A stretch of 64,000 nt of DNA from Chlamydomonas sphaeroides (taxonomy: Eukaryota > Chlorophyta > Chlorophyceae > Chlamydomonadales > Chlamydomonadaceae). Shown piece after piece: positions 1 to 10,990 of the stretch. Positions within the stretch are counted from its first letter, which is position 1. Every line of letters starts with the position of its first letter. Under the pieces are notes generated by a model. The model saw nothing but the letters and a program-made list of their open reading frames with translations, did no database searches and was not told the origin of the DNA. Location: positions 24,085-88,084 of the forward strand of contig BDDC01000184.1 of assembly GCA_001662425.1 (NCBI GenBank), in the 5' to 3' direction. The translations under genes and the position numbers were made by a program.

Positions 1-105
1 CCGCTCTTGGGCATGGCTTGGCCACACGCCAGCTCCAATGGTCTCGACATGCGAAATAGACGACATGCCGGTCTTAGATGAGGCAGCGCTTCCGTCGCGA
101 CTAAC

Positions 106-138
106 CTGCACGTTGATGGCGGTGCGAGAGAGCATCAT
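106..138 (-). CDS. possible first coding exon of a gene leaving the left edge
   Basis: On the minus strand two consecutive ATG codons open an 11-codon reading frame (MMLSRTAINVQ) that runs straight into a good donor, CAG|GTTAGT. A short start exon with Ser/Arg/Ala residues is how many algal organelle-targeted proteins begin, but no second exon can be confirmed in the 105 bases left before the window edge. The position is plausible for the next gene downstream of the SR140 gene on the same strand. Function cannot be assigned; this could be a chance match. Confidence 0.22.
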
Positions 139-1217
139 GATTGCTGGCGGTGCTTCGACGACGTGGAAAGGAGAAGTGATTTGAGTAACTGGTCCTGACA
201 GCGAAACAGTGGTGAGTTTTGGACTTTTAAGGGACGAATCCCCGCTTGCAGAATCGCGATCTCCCCGCGCATTCGCAGCTTTGTTCCTCGCATCGCCGAT
301 TCCTCGGCGCAGGTCTCACCATGCAAATCCGGCTCTATGGCCGGCAGAGATCCGAGTTTAGCGCGCAGGGGTTACGCGCGGAAGTCCCGCGCGCGCGAGC
401 GACTCCGCGAGCGACGCCCGGCACGCGCCCTCCCGCCCTCTCGCGCCATGCCACTACAACTTGATCCGGCACTCTGCTTATTTCTAAGGTGCGCGGGGGC
501 CTTCGGAGCGTTGTTTAAAGTTGCCATGTGTCTCCGACTTCGGAACTTCCCGGTCACGGGACTTCCCTTCCCGCGACCGTTCGGCTCCGCACTGCGGCGC
601 TGCTGTGTGTGGCCCGCACAGTAGCATCGTGTCCTCGCGTCTGATTTCGATGGGTGGACCGGTAGCCGCTTCCTGTCACTTCCCTCCAGTCTCCCAGCAT
701 CGCCATGCTTTCCTGACCAGCCTGTTCCGGACCCTGCCTCACCCTTCCTGCTGCTGCAAACCTGCCCCAGCTACGCATGGGTGCATGGCTCGTCCCACAA
801 AGAGACCCAGACCACCCAGACCAGACGCACACCTTCAGTCAGTATGCGGTCGTAGCTGGGATTATATGAGGGGTCTCGGGGACACCGACCTCCGTGCCTT
901 CAACCCACGGGCCGGACATAGCCGCCCGAACTGCCTGAACGGCAGGAATGCACACAACGCACGTCGCCGCTGCTGCCGCTCTCGCTGTGTCACGGCCGCT
1001 TGCGGCGGCCGCTACCATCCCCTACGCCTCCGCCGCCCGGCGCATCGCCGCCCGGCCCATGTGCTCGTGGCTTCAGTCGCACTTCCACCAACCGTTTGCA
1101 CCATGTGCATATTTCGTGCTTGCGCTACCTCGGTACCCGAGTCGAACGGCTCGTGCCCCTCAAGGGGCGAGCCGACTGGCCAAGTCGATGCCCTTCCCCG
1201 TGCCTGCCCAGCAATTG
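139..1217. other. intergenic stretch / 3' flank of the SR140 gene
   Basis: No convincing exon was found. The left part (about 150-350) is less GC-rich than its surroundings and would be the promoter if the 106-138 exon is real. The remainder should contain the 3' UTR of the minus-strand gene ending at 1218; I see no clear minus-strand TGTAA poly(A) signal in it. Confidence 0.4.
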
Positions 1218-4200
1218 CTACCGCCGGCTCTTCTTCTCCTTGTCGCCCTTCTCGCCCCGCCCCCGGCTCCGGCTCCGGCTGCGCTTGCTGCTGCGCTCCC
1301 GGCTCCGGCTCCGGCTGCGCTTGCTGCTCCGCTCCCGGCTCTTGCTCCGCCGCCGCTCCTTCTCCCGCTCCTTCTCCCGCTCCTTCTCCCTCTCCGACCG
1401 CCGCTCGCTGCGCTCCTTTTCCTTCTCCCGCTCCCGGTCGCGGTCCTTCTCGCCGCGCCCCCGGCTGCGGCTGCGGCTGCGACTCCGCCGCCGCTCCTTC
1501 GCCGAGCTGTCTCGCCCCTTTTCCCGCTCCCGCTCCTTATCCTTGTCCTTGTCCTTGTCCCGCTCCGACCGCCGCTCGCTGCGGTCCCGCTCCCGCTCCT
1601 TGTCCCGGTCCCGGTCGCGGCCGCTGCTGCCCGCCGCCTCCGACGGCGTCGCGCCGCCGTCGGCGTCCGGCAGAGATGACGACTTCCGCCGGCTGTGCCA
1701 CTTGTCGAGCGCGGCAGCCTTGGCGGCCTGCACAGCACGCAGCAGGGCGACGTCGGAGGGCGGCGCAAGCGGCGTGTCAGGTCGACGCACGACACGGCAG
1801 GTGCTTGCGAGAGCCTGACGCGCGCTTCCGGCCATAGCGGGCGATAGATGCCGGCCCCGACCCGCAGGCCCGCATGTCCGCCAAGGCACGCGGTCGCACA
1901 AGGCACGCGCTGTGCCCTTCCCCCAATCCCCACCTGCTCTCGGTCCAGCTCCCCCACCAGCTCCGCCCGCTTGGCCTCCAGCCGCGACGACAGCTCCTCC
2001 TTGGACAGGCCCTGGGCGCGGCGGTAGCAGGCAGCGGTGGAACGTAACGGGGCAGCACAGCAGGCGGCCACGGCAAGCGGCGGCCGCGGCCGGGACCGGG
2101 ACCGCGTAGCGTTGCGCCAGCGCCGGGCGGCGGCAGCAGCACCGGGCCGAGGGCGGCTCAGCAGCTTGTTGTCAACCAAGCTGTGGCCGGCTGTGAGCCA
2201 CGCCACCAGCTTCCGGCTGCTTGCGGCACCCCTGCGTACTGGATCCAGAACGCAAGTCGTCCGTGTAGCCCAGCACCGCAGCGGCAGCCTGGCTGATGCC
2301 ACATCACGCGCCCGGTCTTGCACAGCCGCCGCTGCCGGCATTATCACACACCGACACCCAAACAATAACACGCGCTGCCCCTTCCTCTCCCCCTGACCGC
2401 CCACCTCGTCCTCAAGCTCCGCCTCTAGCCGGGCCACCGACAGCTCCACCTCACGCAGCCGCCGCCGCCGCTCCTCCTCCGCGGCCGCCGCCGCCGCCTC
2501 CGCGGCGGGGTCGCCTCGGGGCGTCGGCGCTGTCACTGCGGCGTCGGCACACGCATCATGGGGACCGATCAGGCACAAGGACAACAAGGCCGGCGCCGAG
2601 CAGGCGGGCGGGCGGGCGCAGGCATGTGGGAGTTGACTCGGCACGTGGACGCCAGCTCGAAGGCCTACAGCACGACAGCCCACATGCCACAGTGCCCAAG
2701 CCGTCGCCCCGACCCGCTCGCCACGCACCTGAGCCCGTGCGCAGAGCCGCGCCCTCCGCCGCGGCGGCCGCGCCGGCCGCCGGCCCCGGGCCGTCCTCGT
2801 CGTCGCTGAAGATGCGGTCGTCCTCGCCGCCACCAGCTGGGCCGCCGGCGGCGCCGCCGGCGGCGCCGTCCAGCTCCCGCAGCTGCGCCTCCAGCGCCGC
2901 CAGCCGGGCGTCCTGTGGGCGGGCAGCGACGCCAAGGGAGCCACTGCGCTCACCGGGAGCGGCAACACCAACGCGCAGTTGCCGACACCAGTACGGCCGT
3001 TGGCGTCGGCCCGTGTCCTCATACCGGCGCCACGATCGTTCCGCACGGCCCATGGGTCCCGGCTGCCCGCACCTGGTCCTGCTCCTGCAGCAGCCACTTG
3101 CTGATGGGCACCTGGCGGGGGGGGGGCATGGTGGCAGGAGGGGCAGCGGGCGCTGAACAGACGAGGCCGATGGCGAGGGCAACTGCCGGGCGATGCAGAG
3201 CCCACAGCTCACAATACCGGTATGAGCGCACACGCACGGCCCCGGGCACGCACACGCGCCGGCCCGCTCGACTAGAGCTGCCCTCTACCACCAGTACGCG
3301 GGATCGCCCCCCCGAGCCCACCTGCGGCGCCGCCTGCCGCTCCTCGTCCTCGTCCACCGAGGTCCAGCGCGAGGAGGGCGCCGAGGGCCCTGGCGGCGGC
3401 GGCGGCGGTCCGGCCTCCTCGGTCTTGATGGCAACCGAGGGCGCGGCCTGGGTGCATGGGATGGGGGTTGGGCCAGGAGGCACGTCAGGTGGGGCGGGGA
3501 AGCCGGGCGCCTTCGGCAGCAGGCACAAGGGCCATGGCCAGGCGGCGGCCCTGCCACGGAAGCAACGGACGCCGTACGCAGGTGCATCGCTCCCCCGGCT
3601 GCTTCGCAGATGGGCATGGACAACGGCGATGCACACACACACAGCGGCGCATGGCCCCTGGTGGAGAAGAGCCCCCCCGGTAGGGGGGGCGCGCCTGGCA
3701 TGCTCGCGCTACGGCGGGGGGCCNNNNNNNNNNNNNNNNNNNNNNNNNNNNNNNNNNNNNNNNNNNNNNNNNNNNNNNNNNNNNNNNNNNNNNNNNNNNN
3801 NNNNNNNNNNNNNNNNNNNNNNNNNNNNNNNNNNNNNNNNNNNNNNNNNNNNNNNNNNNNNNNNNNNNNNNNNNNNNNNNNNNNNNNNNNNNNNNNNNNN
3901 NNNNNNNNNNNNNNNNNNNNNNNNNNNNNNNNNNNNNNNNNNNNNNNNNNNNNNNNNNNNNNNNNNNNNNNNNNNNNNNNNNNNNNNNNNNNNNNNNNNN
4001 NNNNNNNNNNNNNNNNNNNNNNNNNNNNNNNNNNNNNNNNNNNNNNNNNNNNNNNNNNNNNNNNNATATAACTCATCGGTCGGTGGGCGCGGTGCATGTG
4101 GCCGTGGTGCAAGGCCTGACACGCATACGCTACGACGGGCGCGCGCAACACACGGGACATCGGTCGGAAGCAGCCGCACGGGGCAGCGTGCAGGACGTGG

Positions 4201-7200
4201 CGTGGGCGGTGGGCGCGCCTCGCACCGCACCTGCGAGGCGCCGACTGGCGCGGAGGCGGCGGCGGGGCCGGAGGCGGCACGGTTGGGGTCGAAGAGCGGC
4301 TTGGAGTCGCCGTGGAGGTAGTGGTCCAGGGCCAGGAAGCGGGGGACCTGCGAGGGGAGGAAGGGAGGAAGGGGAAGGGAGGCAGCGGCGCGGGGTGGGA
4401 GGGCAGACCGCGGTCACGGGCAGCATCGGGGCCAGCCGGCGGCTGTGGCGGGGCCGGAGAGAGCGGGGGAGCGAGCCATCCCTGGCCTACAGCCAGCCCC
4501 GAGACCTGAGCTTCCCGGTGCCACTTTGCGCGACCTCCACACGGGCAGCAACCTGAAAGCACATGTCCAGCAGCCCCCCGGCCCGCACCCACCATGGCAG
4601 CGCGGCCGCCCTTGGTGGACAGCCCCGCCAGCCGCGCGCGGCGCTCCAGCTCCTCGTCCGCCGAGGCCTCCAGGTCGGCGCGCAGCGCCGGGTTGCTGTC
4701 GGCGGCGGAGGAGGCGGAGGTGGCGGTCTGCAGAAAGGTGGCCTGCGGGGGTTTCAGGGCGGCAGCGGGCACGTCGCGGTACTGTCGGGCTGCATTGCGC
4801 ATGGGGCGGAGCGATGGCGGCCAGGTCCGCAGGACATGCGCCAAGGGGCGGCGGCGGTGTGGGTGGTGGGACCCAGGTGAGCGGCGGCGCACAGTGCCCA
4901 CCGGCCCCGAACAGTCCAGGCTGAATGAATGCGCTGTGAGCTCGACATGACATGACACGTCATCACCACCTGCGTCACCGTGCGCTGCGCCCACCTGCAG
5001 GCCATTTAGGTAGTCGTCGGTGAAGATGTACTTTTCGCGCCAGCAGCGCAGCACGCGCAGCACGTGGCGCCGCAGCGCCTCCTGCAGCATGCGCCCGTCC
5101 GCGTTCCTGGGGGGCCCGGTGGCGTGGGAAATGAGGGGGCGGGAGTGTAGGTCAGGTCACAGGCAAGGTGCGAGGACGACAGCTGCTCCCGCAAGCGGGC
5201 CGCACTGAGGCGCTGCATGAGTAAGGCGGGCGGCGCGTGACCGCCAGTGATGGAGCATGCGCGAGGCTTGGGGGTGATTGGGATACGGTCACCACCTGCG
5301 CCGGGCTCGGCGGCGACCTCCCGCCCAAGTGCCCATGGCGCGCGGTCGGCCCCAGCCCTGCCGTTTGTGTAAGATGGGCTTTGCTGCTGCTGCTGCTGCT
5401 GCGAGGCGCCGCACGGCCAAAGGTCTTCGACTGCTGTCCAGGTGGCGAGCACACAGCGGTGCCAGCGGCCATGGGCGGGCGCACCTGTAGGTCTCGTTGA
5501 GGCTCTCGAAGATGTCGGGCAGCACGGCCTGGAGGGGGCAATCAGGAGTGGGCAGCAAGCGGCCGGCTGGGGGCCGCGGCAGGCGAGGAGCCGCGGCACG
5601 CGATCCACGCTGCCAGCAGGGCAAGCGGCGGCGCTCCTTGCGTCTGACAGCCTAGCGCAACCGCCCCGGCAACCTGCAGCTTGGCTAAGCACCAGTACAT
5701 CACCACACAGCATCCACACAATACCACAACGACACATGACAACTGTCAAGATGAGACCATGAATGCCCGCGCCCTACCTGCAGCTTGGCCCGATAGCGGC
5801 TGGCATTGCGCACGGGCGCGGTGGCGTTGTGCAGCAGGTCAGACAGCAGGAAGAGCCGCGCGATCTTGAGCGGCACGCCCGTCTCGGCCAGCGACAGCGA
5901 CTCAGACAGGATGTCCACGATCTGTGAGGCACGGGGTGTGAGGCAACGCGGGGGCAGGCGCGGCAGCGCCGAGTTGGTCGCAAGCAACAAGCGCCTGAAA
6001 CACCAGCAGGACGGGCACGCGCACACCCGCAGTCGCATTCAAGTCCCGGAGCAGGCAGGGCAGTCGCCGGTCGATGGTCGTTGGCCGCGCTGGCCGCACC
6101 TCGCCGCATGCGTCAGCCACCGACAGGCAGAACATCATGCCGTCGCAGATGTCGGACCGCTCCACCTGAGGGGCGGGCAGGGCCGACAGGGAGGGAGGGA
6201 GGGCGGTGGCAAGAAGACAAGGAGCTTCGGCAGGTCCGAGGGGCGCAGGGCGGGTCTCCTGGCGTGCCAAGAAGGTCCCTTTACTATGAGCATTGACACC
6301 ATGCTGCCACTGCCCGCCTGTAGCGCCTCGCACCGTGAGGAAGCATACTACCTACAATTACTACTGCCGTTACGTGAACCGTGCATATGATCCATGAAGC
6401 CGCAGTTTGAAGTACTGGCACATATATACAAACAAGCATGCACGTAAGCAAACCCGCTCCGCACCGTGAGGAAGCGCAGCATGTCCTCGAACCGGTCGCG
6501 CTCGCTGTCGGTGAGCTGCCGCTCGCGCTCGCGCGGCCGGCCGTCGGATGCGTCGGGGCCGCCCTTCTGCGCCGCGGTGCGGTCGTCCACCGCGCTGGGC
6601 TCCGCCAGCTCCGTCATGGGCGGCGGCACCCAGCGCTGCCCGCCCGCCACCTGCGCGGGTGCCACGTCGCATGTTTAAGGGGCGTCCTGGCATGGCCTGC
6701 GGTGTTCATGGCCCCGCCGCGGGGCCCGGCCTGAGCAGCGGGTCGAGGCCGTGGTTTTCGCTGTGTCCGCGGCACGGCTACAGACGCACTCAACCACGGA
6801 GCGCTGCCTCACGGCTCTGCCGGCTGTGCGCTGCATGCGCTGTTGTGTGTGCGCTCTACGGCATGAGCAGACAAGCCAGCTCGGGTGCGGCGCGGGCCGC
6901 ACCATGACGTAAGGCTCTATGCGCCACGTGCGGAGCGTGTCGCCCTCGGACAGCGAGTGCAGCCGCCAGCTGCAAGGGCCGAGCGGAAGGGCAGGCGCAG
7001 GGCGCGCAACACGTCAGGGCGGCGGGACCCGAAGGTGAAGCGGGCCGGCGCCGGGGGCGGTGCAGCTTCCTGGCTAGGCAGGGCTACGTCCGCGCGCGCG
7101 CGCTGGGCGCAGGCCGGCCGTGCGGTTGTGTGGGAGTGTCGGCCGGAGCTTCGGCGTGTGGTCCTGGCTCACCGGTAGTACATGTGCTCGGGGCACTTGA

Positions 7201-7727
7201 GGTCGAAGAGGAAGGCGAAGTCGATGTTCTTCTGCTCCAGCTCCATGACCGACTGCTCCAGCGCGCAGCCGTCCTGGGAGGGGCGGCCATGGTGGGGACG
7301 GAGGGGCGGCCATGGTGGGGACGGAGGGGCGGCCATGGTGGGGAGGGAGGAGCGGCCATGGTGGGGAGGAGGCAGGCGTGCACGTCAAGCTGGCTGGCGC
7401 AGGCAAGCGGGCGGCACACGCGTGCCGCAAGGGCCAGTGACCGGACAAGGCAGCAACATGTCCCAACCGGCGCTACCTTGGCATACCTCATGCCATCCAT
7501 TTCGATCCCGCTGGCACAGCCAGCGGCGCCTCCCCAGCGGCCTCCCCTCCCCGCACCTGCAGCACGTACACCGCCAGCGTGTCGATGATGAAGCGCATGC
7601 GGGTGTCCTCCGGCACCTTGATCTCAATGTCGGGGCCCGTGCCCTGCGGGAAGCGGGTGCAGCATGGGGTGGCGCAGCCGGTGGGCAACGCAGCGCCGCC
7701 GGGCTGTCGCGTATGGGCCCGCACGCG

Positions 7728-7764
<37 letters not shown>

Positions 7765-10752
7765 TGGCGCGGGTCTGCCAGGGCCACGTGGCATGCAGCC
7801 ACGTCGTGATGACGGTCTACATGGGCGGGGTTGGTGTGGCGCAGCACCCCACCCTGTGCACGCTGAAGTCGTCGTTGTAGGCCTTCTTGGGGATGACCAG
7901 GTCGGGCAGCAGGTGCGCGGGGCGGGTGGCGGCGGCAGGGATGGCCGACACCACGGCGCCCTCGCGCGGGTCGTAGATGGGGATGACCGGCAGCGGGATG
8001 GCCTTGCCCCACCTGCACAGGCCGCACACGGGCGGCACCGGGGAGCGGGAGGTGAGGGCGGGATGGCGGCCCCAAGCGGACCCACGGGCCCTTGGGGCGG
8101 CGAGGAGCCGACCTGAAGGGGCTGGCGGGGGGTTTGACTGCAAGCGCCCACGCCGCGCTGGGTTGCAACCTCGGCGGTGAGGCGTGTCCCGCCGCCGCCA
8201 AGCGTGGCCATGCATGGTGCAAGCTTGGACCCCCTCCCGCACCCGGGCCTTCCTTTCTCCGTCTCTCCTCCCTCGCAACATGTACCCTGCCGCACCCGAT
8301 GTGCAGCTCCACGCCGTGCAGCTTGATGCCGTTGAGCTTGCGCATCGCCGTCTCTGCGTCGTCGCGCCGCTGCGGGGCGCGTGGGGCGCGTGGGACGTGT
8401 GGGGTTGCGCGAGGAAGGATGCAGGCGCCGGAGGGCGCTTGCTGGTGGAGCCAACGAAGGGCGCCAAGCGATGGTTGGCGGAGCGCGCGGTGGTGGTCAC
8501 GCAATCATGGCAGGAGGGGCAGGCTCGCTGGCTGCTGCCGTGAGGCGGTCGCGACGGCCGCACTAAAACCACGTCACACCGCCGGAAATTCAAAACCTGC
8601 GAACTCCCCGAACTCACCATGAACGCCACGAAGCCGCAGTTGCGGCCCTTGCGCCGCGCCTCCTCGTCGCGCGGCCACATGACCTTGACGCTGGCGATGG
8701 CGCCAAAGCGCCCAAACTCAATCTGCGGGCGAGCGAGCGAGAGGCGCACTCACAAAGGGGCCAAGGAAACGCGCAGCAGGAAAGCGCAAAGCATATGTAC
8801 CAACCACCCAAACCACCAACCACCAACCGCCAACCTCCAATCACCAACCGCCAACCGCCAGCCGCACCTTGAGCACCTCCTCGTCCACCTCGCTCGCGAT
8901 GTTGCCAACGTACAGGTTGGTGGTGGCCGGGTCACCGCTATCAAAGGAGCCGGCGCCAAAGCCGCCGCGCGAGAAACCGCCGCCGCCGAAGCCGGGGCCG
9001 CCGCCGGAGCCGAAGCCGGGCAGGTCGGGAACGTCGCCCCCCGCGGCCTTGAGGTCTCGAAGCTCCTGCTCCCTGCGGCGGCGAGTTGGGGCCGGGCAAC
9101 AGGTACGGCACGGCACGTCTGTAACCTGAAGCACCCATGCGCGTGGCAGGCATGGTGCATGGCCGCGGGTAAGGGCGCTGGGCCTCGTGCTGCCTTGGGC
9201 AGCTGCAGCGCCCTGCGGCATGCCAGCGGCTGGACACTCGAGAGCGGCAGCGTGCGGCTGGCTGGCTGGCTGGCTGGCTGCTGTGCACATGCAAGCGCGA
9301 GCGGGCCAGCGGCGGGCCTGCTTGATGGAGGAGTGAGTTGTTCGCAGGCTGGACAAGCCACAGTGGCGCCCTGTTGCCATGGTGCAGGGGGCAGCGGCAC
9401 GCTGACGCGGCGCCAGCCGGTGCCCGGGCGCTCGAGCGAGGCAGCGCCTCACCTCTTCAGCTGCTCCAGCATCTTGTCAATGTTCCGCGGCTTGTCCTTG
9501 TCGGTCTTCTTCGCCGGCGCTTGGAAGACAGACTAAAGGACCCAACGCAAACCGTCAGAGGCTCGCAGCGCACACAGCCAGGCAGCAGCAGCAGCAGCAG
9601 CGGAGGCAGCGCCGGCCCGGCCGGGCCGGGCCCCACAGCTCAGGCCACGCCCGAACAGCCCCCGGCGCGCGCGGCGCCCCGCGCCGCGCCCACGTTCCTC
9701 GACAGTCCGGTGGCGCGGCGTGGAGCGCCGCGCGCACCGGCCGGTCTGCCCGGCGCGCCGTGGCTGTGGGGCCCAGGGCCCGGCGATCGGGGTTCCGGGC
9801 TGCAATCGCGGGTCGCGGCGTTACCTCTTCGACGTCATCGAAGGCTTTGGGCTTGGGCGCGTCGAGCGCCGAGGGCGGCAGGAAGGACGGCACGTATTTG
9901 GTCTGCTTCTTGCTGGACAGGCCCACGGGGGCCGGGGCTGCGGCAGGGTGACGATTGGGGAGGGGCGAAAGGCGCATGAGCGCCGGGAACGGCACTGCAG
10001 ATGCCAGTGATGGGATGCGCACAAGGGCGCACGCCAAGCGGCTGGCCAGCAGCCGGGGAAACCAGTCGCCCGGACGAGCGGGATGCGCCAGCCGGAGAGG
10101 GCCGCGAGCAGCGTATGGCTGCGTGCGGCTGGAAGGGAGGCTTCGAAGTCGTAACTCGACTACGCTGCCGGCTGCACGCCGCTGGCCAGCAGCGGCTCGG
10201 GCGTCCCAGGTCCAGCCAGCGGGGGCTTGCGGCCCAGACAGCACCAGCAGCGGCACAGCCTCCATGCAACTACTTCAGGCGTCGCTATGACTGACTGGCG
10301 GAGGCGCTGGGGCCAAGGGCCCACCCGACGCAGCGGCCTGGCGCCGGCTCACCCTCTGAAGGGCGACTGCCGGGCAGCACGGTACCACCGCGCACGAAGC
10401 CCCCGCCGGCTCGGCGCGGGGCCTCATCGGTTTTGAATGACTCGACGAACTCCTCATAGACCTTTGCGGCCTCTTCGTCTGCTTTCTGTGGTGGTGTCGG
10501 AGGGCGGGAACGAGCCCGGGGAGGGTGCGAGCGTCGGACGGGGTGTGCCGGGCTCGCCGCAAGGCCCAGACGCATGCCCGAGCGATTGACTTACGCGCTT
10601 GCGCTCCTCCTCAAGCTCTTTGTGCTTCTGTGGGGCATTCACACGCCAGGTCGCTCAGCTCAGGATGTTGATGCCCAACGTAAGCTCAACTGGCACACCT
10701 GGAAGGGCGTCTTCTTTGACTTGCTGGCAAACGCGGAGGCTGAGCCCTTCAT
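1218..10752 (-). CDS. RRC1: SR140/RRC1-like U2 snRNP-associated splicing factor (RRM-SURP-CID-cwf21-RS)
   Basis: Nuclear pre-mRNA splicing factor of the U2SURP/SR140 family, in its plant form (Arabidopsis RRC1). Start ATG 10752 gives an N-terminus with KKTPFQKHKELEEERKR, the plant signature, followed by an EEFVESF motif. Exons: 10752-10699, 10627-10595, 10485-10353, 9937-9825, 9532-9453, 9072-8868, 8722-8618, 8369-8296, 8012-7853, 7643-7557, 7273-7173, 6969-6903, 6650-6465, 6165-6100, 5921-5778, 5528-5485, 5106-4995, 4742-4593, 4347-4231, then 3447-3322, 3111-3073, 2912-2729, 2535-2405, 2011-1934, 1814-1218. Domains: RRM about residues 190-270 (TTNLYVGNI, NCGFVAFM), SURP about 325-400 (HMYYRWR), CID about 466-590, a SAP-like ELERRARLAGLS segment, cwf21 (LREVELSVARLEAELEDE plus the following exon) and a C-terminal RS/RE/RD domain. 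At least 1061 residues. Sequence between 4230 and 3448 is interrupted by N, so one or more exons are probably missing. Confidence 0.93.
3724..4065. other. assembly gap (about 342 N)
   Basis: Run of N inside the SR140 gene, preceded by a G-rich stretch (ggcggggggcc). It falls between the exon ending at 4231 and the exon beginning at 3447, so coding sequence between the SAP-like segment and the acidic RWTSVDEDEE segment is likely lost. Confidence 0.98.
5384..5402. repeat. short GCT/CAG microsatellite
   Basis: About six GCT triplets within the intron between exons 5528-5485 and 5106-4995 of the SR140 gene; not coding. Confidence 0.8.
7277..7371. repeat. 23-bp minisatellite, 4 copies, abutting a splice acceptor
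   Basis: Core ggccat recurs at 7285, 7308, 7331 and 7354, a strict 23-bp period (unit ggaggggcggccatggtgggg with small variants). The array lies in an SR140 intron and ends 3-4 bases from the acceptor of exon 7273-7173, so on the minus strand its last unit supplies the pyrimidine-rich tract. Confidence 0.9.
7727..7763. repeat. CAG microsatellite in SR140 intron
   Basis: An almost pure CAG run with one CAA interruption. It lies between exons 8012-7853 and 7643-7557 of the minus-strand SR140 gene, so it is intronic and not a polyglutamine tract. Confidence 0.85.
8800..8862. repeat. CCAAC/CCACCAA simple repeat in SR140 intron
   Basis: Degenerate repeats of accaaccaccaaccgcc directly next to the donor of exon 9072-8868, seen as GGTTGGCGGTTGG on the transcribed strand. 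Confidence 0.8.
9253..9281. repeat. GGCT tetranucleotide repeat
   Basis: Six to seven tandem ggct units inside the SR140 intron between exons 9532-9453 and 9072-8868. Confidence 0.8.
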
Positions 10753-10990
10753 CGTGGCCCCTCGCGCTGTGAATCGTGTCCTATATGTGCAGTCGTGCTC
10801 CCTAGCAAGGTACGCAGTGCAAGTGAGCAGCCATATGCGCGAATAGCAGCAACGTATCAGGGGGAACTGCTGGCCGCGACAGTGTTCTGGCGTTTTGCAT
10901 GGGGCCGACTGAGGTGGAACCTGGCCAAACAAGTGCGGCATACAGCACACGGCACACCGCTCTGTGACACAATTGTAAGCAACCGTCAAC
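10753..10990. promoter_or_regulatory. shared head-to-head promoter, SR140 / RRF
   Basis: Only 238 bases separate the start codons of the minus-strand SR140 gene (10752) and the plus-strand RRF gene (10991). Both 5' UTRs and both promoters must fit here. No clear TATA box is visible. The interval is less GC-rich than the flanking introns, as is common in algal promoters. Bidirectionality is inferred from geometry only. Confidence 0.6.

Noticed and set aside
1160..3205. 681-codon minus-strand open frame and similar long Arg/Pro-rich frames over the SR140 gene
   Set aside because: They cross clear splice sites and are out of frame with the RS and cwf21 exons; they are shadows created by high GC.
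7727..7763. CAG run as polyglutamine coding sequence
   Set aside because: It lies between two well-supported SR140 exons on the minus strand and is intronic.
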